From: Methanosarcina sp. 2.H.T.1A.6
Lineage (GTDB): Archaea; Halobacteriota; Methanosarcinia; Methanosarcinales; Methanosarcinaceae
Direction of reading: 5' to 3'
Assembly (NCBI RefSeq): GCF_000979455.1
Contig: NZ_JJOY01000023.1
Span: 164,479 to 228,478, forward strand
Length of the DNA stretch: 64,000 nucleotides
The position numbers and the translations under genes were made by a program. Of the stretch, positions 19,380 to 29,100 are shown one piece after another (within the stretch, counting starts at the first letter, position 1; each line of letters opens with the position of its first letter). The notes beneath the pieces are model-generated. The model worked only from the letters and a program-made list of their open reading frames with translations, did not search any database and had not been told where the DNA came from.

Positions 19380-19412
19380 AAAGAAAAAAAGAGAACTGAG
19401 GGCTTATAAGCC
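19380..19412 (-). terminator. hairpin plus T-tract ending the mtaCB transcript
   Basis: Perfect 12-bp palindrome GGCTTATAAGCC at 19401-19412, followed on the minus strand by a T-rich tract (about 19380-19394). The TAA stop codon of mtaB lies within the palindrome, so translation and termination signals overlap. Confidence 0.6.
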
Positions 19413-20789
19413 GTAGTTCTCCGGAAGGAAGACTTTAACTTCACTCTTGTACTTTGTGAGGCAGTCGTCCATGAATTTGTCCATGTCGTCCGTAAGGGAG
19501 TCCAGGGATGCCTTTGCGTCTGCGAGTGCTTTGGTTTCGAACCTGGAGAGTGCGAGCTTGCCTGCAGCACCTTCGCTGACGATGTCACAGCATTCGATTG
19601 CAGCGTTCTTTGCTCTGAGGTAGATATCGTTTCCGTCCTTAACAATTGCCTGGCCGACCTTGTATGCGTTGTCGTATGCAAGCACGTAGGACTGGGGGTC
19701 TCTGTACCTGTCGGAGAGCATGAAAAGGTCCCTGAGAACTTTTTCGTTCTTGGTTTCAAGAGCGGTGTTCATGAGGGCGCAGTCGTATGCGAGGTTCTCG
19801 GACCAGCACTGAACTGTGGTACCACCGAATTCACCGTGGTATTCAACGGACTCGTTGGACCAGCAGTCACAGCACTGCATAATGAGGTTACCCATTACGT
19901 CGGAGTGAGCGCAGGTGGAAGTCTTACCTTCCTGGGTCATTGGCATACCGGTGATGGCTTTGACAATGATGTTTTCATAGCCGCAGTCCTTTCCGGGGCC
20001 AACTGCACCGCATTCGTATGCAACGAGGGATCTGGGGGCGGAAATTGCCCTTGCGATGATTGCGAGGGTGTGGGCAAGGTTCTTGTCGAGCAGCCCGCCG
20101 CCGATGAACATTGCGGTGTTTGCCTGGGCGCAGTCGGTGTCACCAGCTGCTACAGTGCCGGTCTTCTTTGCAATTGCTGCAATGTCGGACCAGATCATTT
20201 CCATGTCCATGGAGCCGAGGCAGCCGATTGAGTAGAGCATACCTGGGATATCGTTCCTGAGTACGGCGTGGTCGAATACTTCCTTACCACCCATGCTCTC
20301 TACGGAAAGCAGGTCTGCACCGGATTTGGCACACTGTTCAAAGGCTTCGAGGAAGACCGCGTACTTGTCGCCTCTGAGCTGGGGGAATTCTCTGTTCTCA
20401 CGGATGTCACCGATTGTGTGGCGGAGTGCGCACTTTATGCCGTATTCATCGTGGTATTCTTCCATGATGGTTTTCTGGGCGTGTGCAACTTCTGCTCCCC
20501 AGGAGGGGTTGTTGGACATCTGCTGAACGTGTTCAGTTTCAAGGATAATTGCTGGGAAACCGACTTGGACCATTCTTGACATAACGTCGGTTGTGATCCT
20601 CTCGTATTCCTTTATGAGTTTTTCCTTGGATGCACCTGCTTCAGGTCTAGGAGCGTAGTTAATTTCAGGAATTGTGTAGCCAGCACCGATCTCAAGGCCA
20701 AGGCCTGCCTTTACGGGGTGCTTGGATACACCGAAGCTCATTTCGTCTGCACTTGCATATGCCATTGAAGTGTATCTTGTTGCTGCCAT
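19404..20789 (-). CDS. mtaB: methanol:corrinoid methyltransferase MtaB
   Basis: The 461-residue zinc enzyme that activates methanol and transfers its methyl group to the cob(I)amide of MtaC. The three zinc ligands known from the M. barkeri enzyme are at the same numbers here: E164 (LLSVESMGG), C220 (GDTDCAQ) and C269 (GKDCGYE). The start is the ATG at 20789, which gives the family N-terminus MAATRYTSMAYA, with AGGTG 6 nt upstream; an in-frame ATG at 20798 adds three residues. It follows mtaC by 10 bp and forms an operon with it. A hairpin terminator overlaps its stop. Methanosarcina often have several mtaCB copies; which one this is cannot be proved by eye. Confidence 0.97.
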   Translation of the reverse strand: MAATRYTSMAYASADEMSFGVSKHPVKAGLGLEIGAGYTIPEINYAPRPEAGASKEKLIKEYERITTDVMSRMVQVGFPAIILETEHVQQMSNNPSWGAEVAHAQKTIMEEYHDEYGIKCALRHTIGDIRENREFPQLRGDKYAVFLEAFEQCAKSGADLLSVESMGGKEVFDHAVLRNDIPGMLYSIGCLGSMDMEMIWSDIAAIAKKTGTVAAGDTDCAQANTAMFIGGGLLDKNLAHTLAIIARAISAPRSLVAYECGAVGPGKDCGYENIIVKAITGMPMTQEGKTSTCAHSDVMGNLIMQCCDCWSNESVEYHGEFGGTTVQCWSENLAYDCALMNTALETKNEKVLRDLFMLSDRYRDPQSYVLAYDNAYKVGQAIVKDGNDIYLRAKNAAIECCDIVSEGAAGKLALSRFETKALADAKASLDSLTDDMDKFMDDCLTKYKSEVKVFLPENYGL

Positions 20790-20799
20790 CTCATTCACC

Positions 20800-21576
20800 T
20801 CAGTGCTTGTGGAATTTGTCTCTTAATGCTGCGATATTGTTGGTACCTGCAATGATTGCATCAGCAATCTTGGGGGCGTCAGCTGCTTCTTCACCGTACA
20901 CACCGAGTGCATACTGGGACACGAAGTCCTGGTTAACTGCGCCGCCACCGCATGCGAATGGAACCTTTAGACCCTTTTCAACGAGCTTGTCGTTAACTTC
21001 CTTGAATGCATACATGGTGGTGGTCATGAGTGCAGTACCGGTGACCATGAGAGGCTTGTTTGCAATAACTGATGCAACAACTTCGTCAACAGGGACATCC
21101 CTTCCGAGGTCAACCACATCGTAGCCGTTTGCCCTGAGGAGAGCGGTAACGATATTCTTTCCGATGTCGTGAACGTCACCTTCTGCAACGTGGCAGACAA
21201 CAGTTCCCTTTGTTACAGGGGCAGTTTCGGAGTTTTCCTTACAGAATTCTATACCGTTGAGCATGGCGTCAGCAGACATCATGACGTTAGGGAGGAAAAT
21301 TACTCCATCATCGTAGAGCTTGGTGACAACGCCCATACCGACCATGAGGGCATCGTCTATGAGGGTGATCGGGTTCTGGCCTGCATCCATTGCTGCCTGG
21401 AGACCCTCGATTACATCATCTTCTTCTCCTTCGAAGATGGCTTTTGCAATCGGGTAAACAAATTCGTCTTTAGGATAAAGCTCTTCTGCGGCTTCTTCAG
21501 GAGTCATCTCCTTCTCCAGAGCCACATTGTATCTGGTTAATATCTTTTTCAGACTTGCCTCTGTAAAGTCCAACAT
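20800..21576 (-). CDS. mtaC: methanol corrinoid protein MtaC
   Basis: The 258-residue corrinoid protein that accepts the methyl group from MtaB and hands it to MtaA for coenzyme M methylation. A helical cap domain (about 35-120) is followed by a B12-binding Rossmann domain with the DxHxxG motif (EGDVHDIGK); the cobalt-ligand histidine falls at H136, as in M. barkeri. Later B12 contacts are LGRDVP and GTALMTTTMYAF. The ATG at 21576 has GGAGG upstream. It is the first gene of the mtaCB operon, preceded by a very long leader. Confidence 0.97.
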   Translation of the reverse strand: MLDFTEASLKKILTRYNVALEKEMTPEEAAEELYPKDEFVYPIAKAIFEGEEDDVIEGLQAAMDAGQNPITLIDDALMVGMGVVTKLYDDGVIFLPNVMMSADAMLNGIEFCKENSETAPVTKGTVVCHVAEGDVHDIGKNIVTALLRANGYDVVDLGRDVPVDEVVASVIANKPLMVTGTALMTTTMYAFKEVNDKLVEKGLKVPFACGGGAVNQDFVSQYALGVYGEEAADAPKIADAIIAGTNNIAALRDKFHKH

Positions 21577-22479
21577 ATTTCTAAACCTCCATTTAGATTA
21601 AACAAAAAGGTCCTTGACGTTCCGGATCTGCAGTTTTCCGGATTTATAAGGTCTTGGATGTTCCGGTTTTGCCTTTGTAAAGCTTTTTCTTTCTGTGGTA
21701 GTACCCTGAGAAATATCTGAAGTTTCTCTATCTTTGAGGGTGTAAATTCCAGATTTCTGAAGTACAATACCGGTGAAAGAATTTCTTTCTCCTGTTCCCG
21801 GAACTTTTCCTTTTTTATTGTAGCTCATGTCTGCATGCTGACATGTGTTTACAGCGTAATTAGGGGAAATTATCCCATATACCATAACCGACGGAAATTT
21901 TTTCCTGATTTTTACAGGGCAACACGGGGTCTGAAATTTTGAGGACAAGATGCTATTTTCGACCCTCTGATCTTTCCAGTTCTTCTCTCCTGATAAAGGA
22001 GCTCTAAATTTTTGGGGCAAATCTGGTATCTCCTCTTCAACATTTTTCAGGACATTTTTATTTTTAAACAATCTCACTTTTTTTAAACAATGTCGTTATT
22101 CAGATAAAGCCTATTAAAAATTTCAATGTTCATATTTACTCTTTCAGTCACACATATACATTTAATATCCATAGTCGGGGTGCCATTATCTTTTTGAACT
22201 ATGGTTAATGATGTCGTTTTTCCTTTGAATTCTCCCTCTTTCCCTCACTGATAAAATTATTTTATCTTGCCCATATTGCGTTTTAAATTATTCATCCAAA
22301 TTCTTTTATATAAATGGACATATCGGTTATCCCCAGTATATGGCGTAAACTCTTCCTCTTATTAAGGTCGTACAGAACCCGAACGGAATGCAAATCTTTA
22401 TTCGTTCCTGTACGAACGTTACGGTGTCACACGATGCAGATATCCTATATTTACAAAAAAAGAGATAGAAGTGGTTTGA
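21577..22479. promoter_or_regulatory. divergent control region between mtaCB and the two regulator genes
   Basis: A 903-bp spacer. An open frame on the minus strand (21598-22077) has unlikely composition and no ribosome binding site, so most of this is read as the long untranslated leader of mtaC, which is known for mta operons in Methanosarcina. A near-symmetric TATA element (TTTTATATAAA, about 22302-22312) could serve either direction. A strong hairpin lies at 22369-22414. The exact start sites cannot be placed from sequence. Confidence 0.6.
22369..22414. promoter_or_regulatory. extended inverted repeat (hairpin or operator) upstream of the regulator gene
   Basis: Outer arms CGTACAG (22369-22375) and CTGTACG (22408-22414), inner arms GAACGGAAT and ATTCGTTC (one-base bulge), with a five-base bulge on the left side and a 10-base loop. 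The structure lies 66 bp before the start codon of the first regulator gene. It could be an RNA hairpin in that leader or a protein-binding palindrome. Confidence 0.65.
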
Positions 22480-23334
22480 ATGAAATCTGAGTTAATAGAT
22501 GTAGTATTTCGTTCCCAGAAAAGAAGAGACCTCCTCTTACTCCTGGGAGAAGAACCCCGAACAATGGAAGAAATTAAAGTCCTTCTCGATGTTTCTCCCA
22601 CAGCTATCTTACCCCAGATCAAGAGGTTCACGGACAGTAATCTGGTTATTCACAAAAATGGCAGCTATGAATTGACAGATATGGGGGATCAGGTGTTCAA
22701 AAAAGTCAGATCCCTTGTTGACGTCCTAACCCTGGTTGAAAAAGACAACTATTGGATTGAACATGACCTGGGCGGAATCCCTCAGTATCTTCTTGGCAGG
22801 ATAGGGGATCTTAAGGACTGCAATCTGGTCACAGCCGATCCCAGCCAGATATTCGAACCGAGTACGGAACTTTTGAAGTTCTTTTCATCTTCCCGCTATC
22901 TCATGGTTTTTTCATCCTTTTACAGGCCTGAGTTCCTTCCCCTTTATTCAAAGCTCGGAAGGCTTGATTCAGAGGTTTCCCTTATTTTTACGGAATCGGT
23001 ACTCGAGAAGTTCCTGCACAACTATGAACGGAAAATAAGGAAATTTGCCACTCTGGAGAACACCGAACTTTTCGTCTGTCAGGATGGTGTAAAAATTGCC
23101 GAGCTTATTGTCTCTGATCGCGGGATGATGATTTCTCTCTTTGACAGCCAGGGTAGGTTCTATCATGACTATATGTGCTGTTCCGAGCCTCAGGCTATTT
23201 CCTGGGCAAGAGAGCTCTTTGATTTCTATAAATCAAGGTCATTAAAGGTCGAGGGTGAGAAGAGCATTGACAGTGTTATATGCACATCCGAAAACGGAGC
23301 TTTATCGGAATCTATGCTGTTAAGCCTTCACTGA
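22480..23334 (+). CDS. Msr-type winged-helix regulator (HTH + DUF1724), copy 1
   Basis: A 284-residue transcription regulator. The N-terminal winged helix (about residues 5-75, RRDLLLLLGEEPRTMEEIKVLL then LPQIKRFTDSNLVI) is followed by the methanogen-specific DUF1724/FilR1 domain (about 100-260, ending ISWARELFDFYKSR). In M. acetivorans a pair of such proteins (MsrA and MsrB) encoded beside mtaCB1 activates that operon in response to methanol. The position here, divergent from mtaCB and next to a paralogue, matches that pair, so control of the neighbouring mtaCB is likely. No ligand-binding residues are known to me. It has an extra 20-residue C-terminal tail compared with its neighbour. Confidence 0.9.
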   Translation: MKSELIDVVFRSQKRRDLLLLLGEEPRTMEEIKVLLDVSPTAILPQIKRFTDSNLVIHKNGSYELTDMGDQVFKKVRSLVDVLTLVEKDNYWIEHDLGGIPQYLLGRIGDLKDCNLVTADPSQIFEPSTELLKFFSSSRYLMVFSSFYRPEFLPLYSKLGRLDSEVSLIFTESVLEKFLHNYERKIRKFATLENTELFVCQDGVKIAELIVSDRGMMISLFDSQGRFYHDYMCCSEPQAISWARELFDFYKSRSLKVEGEKSIDSVICTSENGALSESMLLSLH

Positions 23335-23416
23335 TATCTACTGATGTATTAACAGATTTAATACAGGTTTGAAGCTTTAATCCAAAATAAATAAGGTGAC
23401 TGAGATTCTCCAGATT

Positions 23417-23478
23417 TGCTGGAATTATTCGAGTTACTGAAATTATTCGAGTTGCTGGAAATTATTCGAGTTGCTGAA
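23417..23478. repeat. tandem repeat, about 20-bp unit, 3 copies
   Basis: Imperfect units of the type GGAAATTATTCGAGTTGCTG in the spacer between the two regulator genes. Confidence 0.75.
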
Positions 23479-23568
23479 AAATTCCTGTTCAATCCGAAAT
23501 AACTCCAAATAATCTTAATTAAGACCTTATTTAATCTCAAATTCCTTTCCTGAGGGAGGCTGAATCGA

Positions 23569-24360
23569 ATGAGTATGGAACTGCAGTTAATAGATACTAT
23601 TTTCTTTTCGGACAAAAGAAAAAATTTGCTTCTATTCCTGAAGAACGGGCCAAAAACGATTGAAGAGATCAAGACTGAGCTTGAAGTCAGTTCTAGCCCT
23701 ATTATGGCTCAGATCCGTATCCTGATCAAAGACGGGTTGCTGGTGCAGAAAGACGGCAGTTACGAACTCTCTGTAAAAGGGAAGCTTATAGTTCCCAAAA
23801 TGGAACCCCTCCTCTCCACATTCCGGGTTTTTGATGAAAACCATGATTACTGGGCAAGGCAGAACCTTAGCACCCTTCCTTCTCACCTGCTTGACCGGAT
23901 CGGGGAGCTTGGCAAGTGTATGGAGCTTGTGCCTGAGAGAACTCATATCTTTGATTACCCTCCTGAAATCATGGACCCCCTTTACAGATCAAAAACGGTC
24001 ATGGAAGTCTCTTCGTTTTTCCGCCCGGGGTATCCGGGTCTCTATCTGGACCTTGCGAATAAAGGAGTAGAAGTTTCTCTGGTTCTGGAAAAACCCATAT
24101 ACAGGAAACTGGTTTCCGATCACAGACAGGAAGCCGGAGAGTTCCTAAAAATGGAAAATACGCAGATCTTTGTCTGTGATAATAAAATCGAACTTGCTTC
24201 CAGCCTTGTTACGGACCGCTTTATCTCGATATCTATGATCTCAAAGGACGGAAGGTACTATAACCATGAAATGGTGAGCTTTGAAAAAAGCGCTCTTGAA
24301 TGGGGGAAGGAACTTTTCAACTATTACAGGGAAATGTCTGAGCAGATTACACAGGTTTGA
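23569..24360 (+). CDS. Msr-type winged-helix regulator (HTH + DUF1724), copy 2
   Basis: A 263-residue paralogue of the upstream gene with the same two-part architecture: winged helix (KNLLLFLKNGPKTIEEIKTEL, then MAQIRILIKDGLLV) and DUF1724 domain ending in ALEWGKELFNYYREMS. The ATG at 23569 follows GAGGGAGG at good distance. The 234-bp spacer with tandem repeats suggests its own promoter. Known homologous pairs act together as activators of a methanol methyltransferase operon; by position this pair should act on the mtaCB operon here. Confidence 0.9.
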   Translation: MSMELQLIDTIFFSDKRKNLLLFLKNGPKTIEEIKTELEVSSSPIMAQIRILIKDGLLVQKDGSYELSVKGKLIVPKMEPLLSTFRVFDENHDYWARQNLSTLPSHLLDRIGELGKCMELVPERTHIFDYPPEIMDPLYRSKTVMEVSSFFRPGYPGLYLDLANKGVEVSLVLEKPIYRKLVSDHRQEAGEFLKMENTQIFVCDNKIELASSLVTDRFISISMISKDGRYYNHEMVSFEKSALEWGKELFNYYREMSEQITQV

Positions 24361-24431
24361 ACAGATTATACAAATTTACTTTTTTTCGATTCTAAAAATT
24401 AAAGTAGCCTCAAAGCCTAACTTTCTTTATC

Positions 24432-24908
24432 ATGATGAAACGAGGTTTCCCGGCAGTCCTTGACGAAAAGACTGAAATCCTTATTCTGGGCTCCCTTCCC
24501 GGTGACGAGTCCCTCCGAAAGCAGCAGTACTATGGGAATCCGGGAAATGATTTCTGGAGGCTGGTCGGCCGCGCAATCGGAGAAAACCTTCAGGATATGG
24601 ATTATAATACGAGGCTTGAGATTCTGAAACGCAACAGACTCGGGCTCTGGGATGTGTTTAAGGCTGGAAGCCGGGACGGAAGCCAGGACTCTAAAATCAA
24701 GGATGAAGAGATAAACCAGTTTTCAATATTAAAGGAAATAGCTCCGGAGCTGAAGCTTGTCTGTTTCAACGGCAAAAAATCAGGGGAATATGAACCTTTC
24801 CTGAGAAAAATGGGCTATAAGACTAAAGTCCTGCCCTCTTCAAGCGGGATGAACCGAAGATTTTTAAAAATTAGGGAGTCTGAGTGGGAAGCTGCTCTTA
24901 AGCGCTAA
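24432..24908 (+). CDS. Mug-type G/T(U) mismatch DNA glycosylase, uracil-DNA glycosylase superfamily
   Basis: A 158-residue protein of the COG3663 group. Motif 1 is ILGSLPGDESLRKQQYYGNPGNDFW, shown here only for orientation as GSLPGDES at residues 21-28 and YYGNPGNDFW at 33-42; motif 2 is LPSSSGMNR near residue 137. These proteins remove uracil or thymine mispaired with guanine, starting base-excision repair of deaminated cytosine. ATG codons at 24432 and 24435 are both possible. It starts 71 bp after the second regulator gene, on the same strand. Confidence 0.85.
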   Translation: MMKRGFPAVLDEKTEILILGSLPGDESLRKQQYYGNPGNDFWRLVGRAIGENLQDMDYNTRLEILKRNRLGLWDVFKAGSRDGSQDSKIKDEEINQFSILKEIAPELKLVCFNGKKSGEYEPFLRKMGYKTKVLPSSSGMNRRFLKIRESEWEAALKR

Positions 24909-25002
24909 AAGCTGTTCCTGTCAGCCAACTCACTCTTTCCCACGGGTTCGAGTACTGTGGTTTTCGTTCCCAGAGCGAACCTTAAAATGTGAATTCCGGG
25001 GA

Positions 25003-25182
25003 TTAGTCGGTCTTTATAGCTCCTATGGGGCAGGCTTCTTCACAGGCTCCGCAGTCCACACATTCATCTTCGTCTACAACTGCATAGCCTTCATTTTCGT
25101 CAATAATGATTGCTTCTACAGGGCATTCTTCCACACAGGTCCCGCAGCCTGTACATTCCTCTTTGTTGATTTTTGCCGGCAT
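25003..25182 (-). CDS. 2[4Fe-4S] ferredoxin
   Basis: A 59-residue clostridial-type ferredoxin with two complete cluster motifs, [12 protein letters not shown] and [12 protein letters not shown]. Such small ferredoxins are soluble electron carriers between enzymes such as CO dehydrogenase, formylmethanofuran dehydrogenase and membrane complexes. The ATG at 25182 starts [14 protein letters not shown]-like element (AAATATATAAATA) lies about 50-60 bp upstream near 25233-25245, indicating a single-gene transcript. The partner enzyme cannot be told from position. Confidence 0.93.
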   Translation of the reverse strand: MPAKINKEECTGCGTCVEECPVEAIIIDENEGYAVVDEDECVDCGACEEACPIGAIKTD

Positions 25183-25733
25183 GAATTTTTACTCCTTTGC
25201 TTTGTTTAAGGATAAGTTGGTTCTTCTTTTATATTCCTCTTTATTTATATATTTCTGTGCCAGCTTCTCCTTATCATTTTTACCTGGTGATGGAGCTTCC
25301 TTGCCTGAGCTGCAAATTTGTCCCTTTTTTCTGCAATCCTTTTAGGAAAGTTCTCTCCAGTTTTTTATCTCATTTTGAGATATTGGGGATAAATTTTTTG
25401 TATACATCTAATTGTTTTTTATTTTATCCCTAAACTGTCAAATCTAATTAAACCATACATCTTAAAAATTATTATAAAAAATTTCCTTTAAATTGTTCTT
25501 AACGATGAAACTATCTTCAACATCAAAGTTAAGTTTTCAAACTGAACTCTGCCTCAATATGGGTATTTACTTCTTTTGTTCAGTGTCCGTATTTTATCTA
25601 TTTTTACTGAAGTTTATATATTAAACATATTGTTAAATTTTAATATATCTTTATAAAATAAAAGAGTATATCTTCTACTGAAAAAGTCTTAAACTCTCTC
25701 ACAAAATTAAATATCACGATCCTGGTGCATTAC
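25183..25733. other. AT-rich intergenic region
   Basis: The left end carries the ferredoxin promoter. The remaining 450 bp is very AT-rich with several TATA-like stretches (for example 25615-25660), probably including the promoter of the following lipoprotein gene. No gene recognised. Confidence 0.5.
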
Positions 25734-26156
25734 ATGGACATAACCATAAAAGATCAAAGCCGTAGGGGCCTGGCTAGGGGGATAATTCGCCATTCATCGA
25801 TTTATTTCCTTATTTTTCTGATTATAGTTTTTACTACCTTTGCAATTGGCTGCATTGAAGATGAGCCCTCTCAAAATGTGTCTGATACTCCTCCGGGTGA
25901 TCAAAACAGTTCCGAACCCAGCATAGATGAAAATATAGAGAAAACGCTGGTGGGACACCAGATCGTATACTATGACATAGCCGGTGAGCCCAGGTATTAC
26001 AACATCTCCAAAAAAGACATCCGTAATATTGAAAAGTCCGAATCAAACGGGGAAGTCATATGGATCGCAACTGTCGGATATGGGATGCAATGGGAGATAC
26101 ACCTGAACAGTACCGGCGAGTCGATCCTTGAAGAAATCCAATTATTCAGGACCTGA
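25734..26156 (+). CDS. putative lipoprotein
   Basis: A 140-residue protein with a basic N-terminus, a hydrophobic stretch (FLIFLIIVFTTFA) and a lipobox-like FAIGC near residue 40, followed by an acidic, Ser/Pro-rich linker and a domain of about 70 residues with a repeated YYDI..YYNIS pattern. The ATG at 25734 has GGTG upstream; one at 25725 would add three residues. The stop is 15 bp before the metalloprotease gene, so the two are probably co-transcribed and this may be a small inhibitor or partner; that is inference only. Confidence 0.65.
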   Translation: MDITIKDQSRRGLARGIIRHSSIYFLIFLIIVFTTFAIGCIEDEPSQNVSDTPPGDQNSSEPSIDENIEKTLVGHQIVYYDIAGEPRYYNISKKDIRNIEKSESNGEVIWIATVGYGMQWEIHLNSTGESILEEIQLFRT

Positions 26157-26170
26157 AAGAAGGTGTTAAT

Positions 26171-29100
26171 ATAAAAACGAGAATCTGTATCTTCTTATTA
26201 TCTATATTCTTATTATCTATATTCTTATTACCCACAACCGGAATCGCAGGCTCGGATGAATTCCATTCGGGTAATGTGACCATTTCTAACGAGCAGGTAA
26301 ACATCGGACAATGTCCTGTGAACAAAGAAACCCTGTTCGCAGCAAAATACGGGCCTGACTGGAACGTTTCGATAGATCAGGACTCAAACCTGCCGAGAAG
26401 AATTGTAGGAAGCAGTATAGAACTTACAGGAGTTTCCGAGAAGGCAGAGCCTGAAGTCAGGAAATTCCTTGCTGATAACAGCCAGATCTTCGGCCTGGAT
26501 TCCGTAGAACTGGAGCTTATAAAAGATGACCATGACTGCTCGCTGGATGGAAACGGCAGTGGTATAAGCAACATTGTCTACCGGCAGTTGTACAGGGGGA
26601 TCCCTGTATATTCCTCCAGGATTGGGGTCACTGTAAACGACGGAAAGCTCGTAGCCGTGGATTCCAGCTACTTCCCTGATATAAAGGTCCCTACGAAAGC
26701 TTCAATAGATGAACTCCAGGCTCTTTCTGCCGCAGGCAGCGACCTTGGTATTGATATTATACGTCCTGCTGCACCATTGAGTTCGGTCTCGCTGGAAGAA
26801 CTTTCCGGGCCGGAATCCGGAACTGCCTCTGAGAATAAAGCTGCCAAAGCAGAGCAGGTTTCCCTTGTGATCTATCCTGTGGGAAATGAAGGTAGCTATG
26901 AATACCATCTTGCCTACAAAATCGAATTGGCTCCTCTCAGGGATCCCCTTAGCGCTTGGGTTTGTTTCGTGGATGCAAATGACGGGCAGATCCTGTACAG
27001 GTATGACAGGATGATTTCCCTCACTGTTAACGGAAATGTGACCGGTACAGTGTACCCCGAATGCCCTGCTGACACTCCTATTTATGTTCCTTTCCGGAAC
27101 CAGAGAGTGTTTACGTTCAACGAAGCAAATGAATCAAATAACGTCCTGTATTCTGGTAAATTTAACAATGGCACAGGGTATGCAGTAACTTTCAATCCTA
27201 TTAACCTGACCGGCGCAGTCAATTCCAGGTTCAATTTCAGCACAAGATACGATCTCGAATTAGATTATGATTATACATATGCGATTATTTCGGAAGACGG
27301 GAATTTATTTTATTCCATAGGAAACTTTACCGGAAGCCAGGATTCCTGGGCCGACGAGTCCATAGACATATCAGCCTATGACGGGAAGCAGGTCTGGATA
27401 GGGTTTTTTTACGACACTGATGAAGCTGTTCTAGGGGACGGTTTCTACGCAGACAACATTACAATCTCCAGTGAAAGCGGGGTTGCATTTGCAGATGATC
27501 TGGAAAAAGGGGGTGAAAACTGGATATTTAATAAATTCGGTCTAATAAATACATCTCTTAATCCGGTAACAACAACTGACGGGAACGGCTCCTATAACAT
27601 CACAGGTCTGGAAGGGGGTATTAACCTGTATTCAGAGCTCAGCGGGCCTTATGTGAAGGTTATCAATGAGGATGAAACAGATGCCTTTGTGGAATTTAAC
27701 CTGACCTCGCCCACATACGACTGGAACTGGGCTGATGTGGATACGTCTTATAAAAGGGAGGAGTCCAATGTATTCTACCATGTTAATGTCATCCATGACT
27801 TTTTCACAAAGGGAAGCCCCTTTAACATACACTCCATGGACTATCAGGCAATTGCCACCGTAGAGTACGGGTCGAAAAGCGGGAATGCATTTTCGGATGG
27901 GACAAACATCTATTTATTTGCAGCAGGAGGCGCGTATGAATCTACAGCTGTCCTCAGTGATGTTGTCTACCACGAGTATATACATAGCGTTGTTGATCAC
28001 GTCTATACCACATATCTGCCTTATGAGGGTGAATCCGGAGCCCTTGATGAAGGCTGGGCAGACTATTTTGCATGCACGGTAAACAATAATTCCTTAGTTG
28101 GGGAGGGATTCTATGTTAGCAGTGGCAATGGTTTGAGAAACCTAAACAATACCTATCGGTACCCTGACGATATAGTTGGTGAAGTTCATTATGACAGCCA
28201 GATCATTTCGGGCGCCATGTGGGACCTTCGGGAGATTCTGGGCGCTGAGCTTGCTGACGAGCTGGTCCTCAGGGGCATGAAACTTGAACCTCAGGACTTC
28301 CGGGAATACCTTGAAGATATACTGATAGTCGATGATGACAACGCCGACCTGAACGATGGTACGCCTCATATCAATGCTATCTTTAAGGCATTTTATGTAA
28401 ACCACGGAATAGATTCGGAATACTTTAATCTCGTTGCCCCGGAGGTTTCCGGAGAGTGTCCCTTAAGCGGCTCATTTACCCCCAACAACACAACGACTAT
28501 AGCTGCCAATATAACAGATTTGATCGATATAGACTCTTCATCCATTTGCATGACGGTTAATGGGGAACCTGCTTCACTAAAAAATACCGAAATAAATAAC
28601 GGTTATACGGTCGAACACATCCCTTCAATACCATACGGGGACGGGGCAGTTACGGTTTGTTTAAATGCCCTGGATGCCGCGGAAAACGATATTTCCCACA
28701 GCTGGTCATTCTTCGTGGATACAAAATCCCCAATCTCAAATACTCCGGAGGACATGGAATTTTCAGCAAACAGCACCGCGTACTTCACTGGCTGGAGGCT
28801 TTTTGACTCGTATCCGGGATACTATTGGGTATTATGTGACGGGGAACAGGTATTACCCCCTGTGCAGTGGGCAAATGGCACGAATCTCTCAGTTCCGGTG
28901 AATACCGATCTCGGGACTGGAGATTTTAACTACACCATAATATACAACGATACTGCCGGAAATTATGGAGTGCAGGACACTGTTATCATAACCATCAATT
29001 ACTTCCAGGCTCCGGCAATCAACATAATCTCCCCGGTAGACGGATATTCAACGACATCTGATTCAGTAACGGTTTTTGGAACCGTAAACAGCACAGGATC

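Noticed and set aside
21598..22077. 159-codon open frame on the minus strand upstream of mtaC
   Set aside because: No ribosome binding site, basic and Ser/Lys-rich composition with no domain, and it lies where a long mtaCB leader is expected.
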